Shown here piece by piece: positions 60,140 through 64,000 of a stretch of DNA of 64,000 nucleotides. The translations under genes were made by a program, and so were the position numbers. The first letter of the stretch is position 1, and each line of letters starts with the position of its first letter. The notes under the pieces were generated by a model. It saw only the letters and a list, made by a program, of their open reading frames with translations, made no database searches and was not told the origin of the DNA. Source of the stretch: Streptococcus sp. NPS 308 (GTDB lineage Bacteria > Bacillota > Bacilli > Lactobacillales > Streptococcaceae); assembly GCF_002355895.1 (NCBI RefSeq), contig NZ_AP017652.1, forward strand, positions 529,001 to 593,000. The letters are read 5' to 3'.

Positions 60140-61306
60140 ATGGGAAAATATGATTTTACAAGCCTGCCCAATCGTTTTGGACACCATACCTATAAATGGA
60201 AAGAAGCGGAAGCTGATCGAGAAGTTCTACCAGCCTGGATAGCAGATATGGACTTTGTGGTTTTGCCTGAGGTTCGACAAGCTGTACAAGCCTATGCGGA
60301 TCAGTTGGTCTATGGTTATACTTATGCAAGCAACGCTTTGATTGAGTCGGTTCAGGATTGGGAAGCCAGTCAACACGGGTATCACTTTGACAAGGATGCT
60401 CTTTTCTTTATCGAGGGAGTGGTGCCAGCTATCTCAACAGCCATTCAAGCCTTTACAAAAGAGGGGGAAGCTGTTCTAATTAACACACCGGTCTATCCAC
60501 CTTTTGCTCGCAGTGTCAAACTCAACAATCGCCGATTGATTACCAATCATTTGGTGGAAAAGGACGGGTTGTTTGAGATTGATTTTGACCAGTTGGAGAA
60601 GGAATTGGTGGAAGAGGATGTGAAGCTTTATATCCTTTGCAACCCTCATAATCCTGGGGGCCGTGTGTGGGAAAAGGAAGTGTTAGAAAAGATTGGTCAT
60701 CTCTGCCAAAAACATGGTGTATTGCTGGTTTCGGATGAGATTCACCAAGATTTGGCCCTCTTTGGTCACAAACACCAGTCTTTTAATACCATTGATCCTG
60801 CTTTCAAAGACTTTGCCCTCATCTTGAGCAGTGCTACCAAGACCTTTAATATTGCTGGAACGAAAAATTCCTATGCTGTCATTGAAAATCCAAAGCTTCG
60901 TGTTGCTTTTCAAAAACGACAGTTGGCCAATAACCAGCATGAAATTTCAGGTTTGGGGTATTTGGCAACAGAAGCTGCCTACCGTTATGGCAAGAACTGG
61001 TTAGGAGAGCTAAAAGAAGTCATCGAAGACCACATTAACTATGTAGTGGATGTTTTGGGCAACGAAACCAAGATTCAGGTCATGAAACCCCAAGGGACCT
61101 ATTTAATCTGGCTGGATTTTTCTGCCTATAACCTAACGGATGAGCGCTTGCAAGAGCTTTTGAAGAATAAAGCCAAGGTCATCTTGAACCGAGGCTTGGA
61201 CTTTGGAGAAGAAGGGACCCTTCATGCCCGTCTCAATGTTGCCATGCCTAAAACACTTTTGGAAGAGGTTTGTCAACGCATCATGACCACTTTTGCTACA
61301 CTTTAA
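60140..61306 (+). CDS. patB: MalY/PatB-type cystathionine beta-lyase or aminotransferase
   Basis: A 388-residue fold-type I PLP protein. PLP binding: LPAWIADMDF (about 28-37), CNPHNPGGRVW (about 167-177), DEIHQDL (about 200-206), and the Schiff-base Lys in SSATKTFNIAGTKNSYAVI (about 231-249). The MalY/PatB family cleaves cystathionine or cysteine. ATG 60140 follows GGAAGGATAAG and lies 7 bases after the metC-like stop. The pair probably acts on sulfur amino acids and makes homocysteine or pyruvate. Confidence 0.86.
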   Translation: MGKYDFTSLPNRFGHHTYKWKEAEADREVLPAWIADMDFVVLPEVRQAVQAYADQLVYGYTYASNALIESVQDWEASQHGYHFDKDALFFIEGVVPAISTAIQAFTKEGEAVLINTPVYPPFARSVKLNNRRLITNHLVEKDGLFEIDFDQLEKELVEEDVKLYILCNPHNPGGRVWEKEVLEKIGHLCQKHGVLLVSDEIHQDLALFGHKHQSFNTIDPAFKDFALILSSATKTFNIAGTKNSYAVIENPKLRVAFQKRQLANNQHEISGLGYLATEAAYRYGKNWLGELKEVIEDHINYVVDVLGNETKIQVMKPQGTYLIWLDFSAYNLTDERLQELLKNKAKVILNRGLDFGEEGTLHARLNVAMPKTLLEEVCQRIMTTFATL

Positions 61307-61312
61307 GAATCG

Positions 61313-61350
61313 AGCCTTCTAGGAGAAAAGTCTTCCTGGAAGGCTATTTT
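61313..61350 (+). terminator. Terminator after the lyase operon
   Basis: AGCCTTCTAGGA pairs with TCCTGGAAGGCT (one wobble), followed by ATTTTC. Confidence 0.8.
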
Positions 61351-61364
61351 CATAGGGGATAATA

Positions 61365-61373
61365 TGGTATAAT
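61365..61373 (+). promoter_or_regulatory. Extended -10 promoter of the snf2-like gene
   Basis: TGG-TATAAT 25 bases before ATG. Confidence 0.7.
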
Positions 61374-61398
61374 GAGGAGATAAGATAAAGGGGTAACT

Positions 61399-64000
61399 AT
61401 GGCTAAATTGATTCCAGGAAAATTGCGCATGGAGGGGGTCACCCTCTATGAGACGGGCAAGATTGAGATCATCAAGGAAAAAGGGAATCGCCTCTATACA
61501 CGTGTAGCTGGAGAAGATTTGCGCTACAGTTTAGAGGATGATCTTGTTTTTTGCGCTTGCGATTTTTTCCAAAAAAGAGGTTACTGTATTCACCTAGCAG
61601 CGCTCGAGCATTATCTGAAAAATGATGAAGAAGGTCAGGTGATTTTACAAACCTTAGAAAAAGGACATGAAGAGCAAGAAGAAGTTGAAACCAAGGTTAG
61701 TTTTGGTGGTAGTTTTTTGGAGCGTGTTCAACCTCAAAAACGAGAAGAGACATACACTTTGTCGGCTCTAGGCCAGGTGGAAGCTGGAACCAATCGCCTC
61801 CTTTGGACTCTTCGAATCGGTTTGCTTGAGAGTCAAAAATATTATGTCATCCGTGATATTCCACTCTTTTTGAAGGTCTTGGCCCAAAGCAAATCTTACA
61901 TGATCGGGAAACACTATGAGAATAACTTGTTTTGGGAGGTTTTTAACGAATCGAGTCAAGAAGTTCTTACTTTTTTACGGGGCTTGATTGAGGAGGGGCT
62001 CAGTCAGGAACTCTTTTTCCCAAATCAAGGTCGTCATCTCTTTATTCCTCTGACCTTTTTTGAGCAGGGTGTGGGGTTATTGATGAACTTGGAAGATTTT
62101 CATTTTGACCACCAGCTTGATAGCTATGAGAATCTCCTCTTTCATGATTTAGATCCTGATGCAGGACTTTTCTCTTTTTCCGTGCAGGAGTACCCTGATT
62201 ATTTTGAGATGGAAATCGCTGAAAGTGAGCGGGTCAATGTATTCTATGGAGGGGCGGTTCTCTTTCGTAAGGGCAATGTTTATCTCTTAACCCCTAAACA
62301 AATGAGTCTTTTAAAAGAAATCAATGAACTTCCTCAGGAAACAAAAGGGAGAAAATGCCTCCAGTTTGATACTGGAGATCGGGATCGATTGGCTTCCTGT
62401 CTTCCTTTGTTTGGACAGCTGGGCACAGTTTCTGCTCCTGAGCGCTTGCAAATCAGACCCTTTTCACCGATCTTTTACTTTGACAAGGAGAAGGATGGTC
62501 GTATCCGCTTGGATATCGAGTTTGATTATGGAGATATTAAGGTGACTAGTCGTCAACAGCTGGAAGAATTACCTTTCGCTAGCGATGCTGCCCTAGAAAG
62601 CCAGATATTTCAAGTTAGTTTAGGGGCTGGTTTTGAGGCTGATTTTCAGTCTTGGAGACAGGCTTTGAAGCCTGAGGTAGTTTACTCTTTCTTTCACCAT
62701 ACGATTCCTGCTTTTGAGAAGTTGGGTCAAGTTTTCTTGTCTGATGAGATAAATCAGCTCTACAGCCTTCAAACTCCTCAGGTTCAGATTGAGTCCAAAG
62801 GAGGACTGCTGGAAATTCAGTTTGACTTCCAAGGGATTGGGCAAGAAGAGATTAATCAAGCTCTTAAAGCCTTAACCAGCAATCAGGATTTCTATATCAG
62901 TTCTTCTGATCAAGTATTCTTTTTTGATGAGGAAACCAAGCAGATTCGTCAGAATTTGCAGGAACTGGGTGTTGAACTAAAAGATGGCTCTTTCAAAGCT
63001 AGGAAATCTTTAGCTTATAGTCTTTCTCAAATTTTTGAAGGTCGCGATCGGATAGCATTTTCGGAGGAATTTCAGCATTTGGCCCATGATTTGACCCATC
63101 CTGAGGACTTTCCTTTAGGAGCGGTACAGGTTCAAGCGAGTTTGAGAGACTATCAAGAAAAGGGTGTGCGTTGGCTCCAGATGCTCCATCATTACGGTTT
63201 TGGAGGCATCTTGGCAGACGATATGGGACTGGGTAAAACACTGCAGACCATTGCTTTTTTGACAAGTCAGGTTACAGAAGATAGTCGTGTCTTGATTTTG
63301 GCGCCGTCAGGTTTGATCTACAACTGGGCAGATGAATTCAGAAGATTTGCACCGCAGTTGGATTTGGCTGTTGTTCATGGTTTGAAAGCGAATAGAGAAG
63401 TGATTCTTTCTCAAAATCATCAAATCTATGTGACAAGTTATGCGAGCTTTCGTCAAGACAGTGACCTCTATCAAGAGATGTCCTTTGATTTTCTCTTTTT
63501 AGATGAGGCTCAGGTCATGAAAAATGCTCACACCAAGATTGCTCAGAGTTTGCGCCAGTTTGTGGTGCCAGCAGTCTTTGCCTTGTCAGGTACGCCCATA
63601 GAAAACCATCTAGGAGAGTTGTGGTCTATCTTTCAAATTGTGCTACCTGGGCTTTTACCGAACAAGAAAGAGTTTATGAAATTACCAGCTGAGCAGGTGG
63701 CGCAGTTTATCAAGCCCTTTGTCATGAGACGTAAGAAAGAAGAAGTTCTTACAGAACTGCCTGATCTGATCGAAGTCGTCTATAAAAATGAACTGGAAGA
63801 CCAGCAGAAGGCCATCTATTTGGCCCAGTTGCAACAGATGCGAGAGCGTCTAGCGCAAGTGACAGATCAAGAATTCCAAAGAAGTAGGGTAGAAATCTTA
63901 TCTGGCCTCATGCGATTGCGCCAGATCTGCGATACGCCAGCTCTCTTTATGGACGATTACCATGGCGCCAGCGGGAAACTCGATAGTCTCCGAGATTTAT
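61399..64000 (+). CDS. SWIM and Snf2/SWI2 helicase protein (partial, runs off right edge)
   Basis: The open frame from ATG 61399 runs with no stop to 64000, giving 867 codons of a longer gene. A SWIM zinc-binding motif CACDFFQKRGYCIH lies at about 54-67. The Snf2 helicase core begins near 575: YQEKGVRWLQ, motif I DDMGLGKTLQT (about 607-617), motif Ia APSGLIYNW, motif II DEAQ (about 702-705) and motif III LSGTPIEN (about 729-736). RLRQICDTP near 835-843 starts the second helicase lobe. Such proteins move along DNA; the target is unknown. AAAGGGGTAAC precedes ATG. Confidence 0.92.
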   Translation, partial: MAKLIPGKLRMEGVTLYETGKIEIIKEKGNRLYTRVAGEDLRYSLEDDLVFCACDFFQKRGYCIHLAALEHYLKNDEEGQVILQTLEKGHEEQEEVETKVSFGGSFLERVQPQKREETYTLSALGQVEAGTNRLLWTLRIGLLESQKYYVIRDIPLFLKVLAQSKSYMIGKHYENNLFWEVFNESSQEVLTFLRGLIEEGLSQELFFPNQGRHLFIPLTFFEQGVGLLMNLEDFHFDHQLDSYENLLFHDLDPDAGLFSFSVQEYPDYFEMEIAESERVNVFYGGAVLFRKGNVYLLTPKQMSLLKEINELPQETKGRKCLQFDTGDRDRLASCLPLFGQLGTVSAPERLQIRPFSPIFYFDKEKDGRIRLDIEFDYGDIKVTSRQQLEELPFASDAALESQIFQVSLGAGFEADFQSWRQALKPEVVYSFFHHTIPAFEKLGQVFLSDEINQLYSLQTPQVQIESKGGLLEIQFDFQGIGQEEINQALKALTSNQDFYISSSDQVFFFDEETKQIRQNLQELGVELKDGSFKARKSLAYSLSQIFEGRDRIAFSEEFQHLAHDLTHPEDFPLGAVQVQASLRDYQEKGVRWLQMLHHYGFGGILADDMGLGKTLQTIAFLTSQVTEDSRVLILAPSGLIYNWADEFRRFAPQLDLAVVHGLKANREVILSQNHQIYVTSYASFRQDSDLYQEMSFDFLFLDEAQVMKNAHTKIAQSLRQFVVPAVFALSGTPIENHLGELWSIFQIVLPGLLPNKKEFMKLPAEQVAQFIKPFVMRRKKEEVLTELPDLIEVVYKNELEDQQKAIYLAQLQQMRERLAQVTDQEFQRSRVEILSGLMRLRQICDTPALFMDDYHGASGKLDSLRDL

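Noticed and set aside
1-64000. BOX, RUP or SPRITE repeats, competence cin-boxes (TACGAATA), tRNA or rRNA genes, intact insertion sequences
   Set aside because: Looked for by eye on both strands; none was convincing. A profile search would be needed to exclude degenerate copies.

Overview
The window looks like the chromosome of a mitis-group Streptococcus (S. pneumoniae / S. mitis / S. oralis type). The codon use is AT-rich. Extended -10 promoters (TGn-TATAAT) are common, MurE is of the lysine-adding type, and long runs of gene order match what I remember of S. pneumoniae: cmk; folA-clpX-ysxC; rapZ-yvcK-whiA; cdaA-cdaR-glmM; dapB-cca; mntE/mgtA; ypmB-aspB-asnS; rpsF-ssb-rpsR; ppaC; murE/murJ; aliB. 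Species was not determined. No tRNA, rRNA or intact insertion sequence was seen.

Layout. 1-2300: an unidentified gene end, a small membrane protein, gpmA (glycolysis) and rpsO. 2300-3850: an accessory island holding a three-repeat CRISPR array with no cas genes, a palindromic promoter region, a 24-codon open frame and cadD (cadmium export), flanked by two diverged copies of the same intergenic blocks. 3850-7480: a four-gene iron-siderophore-type uptake operon (permease, ATPase, lipoprotein, esterase). 7490-13400: PlsC acyltransferase, a P-type ATPase, TrmK, a NIF3 protein and an FAD oxidoreductase. 13490-17000: galE plus a membrane glycosyltransferase, ferredoxin, a LysM protein and cmk. 17100-22900: folA, a small membrane protein, clpX, ysxC, ridA, and the overlapping rapZ-yvcK-whiA genes. 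22900-30460: ferredoxin-NADP reductase, the c-di-AMP cluster cdaA-cdaR-glmM, DUF1149, DegV, dapB and cca. 30450-37200: a Uup-like ABC-F protein, then divergent metal exporters mntE and mgtA, with a yybP-ykoY manganese riboswitch before mgtA. 37280-45860: a deformylase paralogue, yaaA, a flavin reductase and MarR pair, ypmB-aspB-asnS and an MFS exporter. 45980-47540: rpsF-ssb-rpsR followed by an unusual tandem array of about ten terminator-like hairpins. 47540-64000: an acetyltransferase, a HAD-cyclophilin fusion, an S1 protein, TrmN6, a GIY-YIG protein, ppaC, a papain-like protein, DUF1803, CsbD, divergent murE/murJ, an AliB-like lipoprotein, two sulfur amino acid lyases and the first 867 codons of an Snf2 helicase.

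How it fits together. Most of the window is housekeeping: cell wall precursors (glmM, dapB, murE, murJ), translation, nucleotide metabolism and metal balance. Accessory content is concentrated at 2300-7450 and around the MFS gene. Two patterns are not explained by ordinary annotation. One is the terminator array after rpsR. The other is a set of seven genes whose promoter -10 box lies only 6-7 bases before the start codon with no usable ribosome binding site, which predicts leaderless mRNAs.
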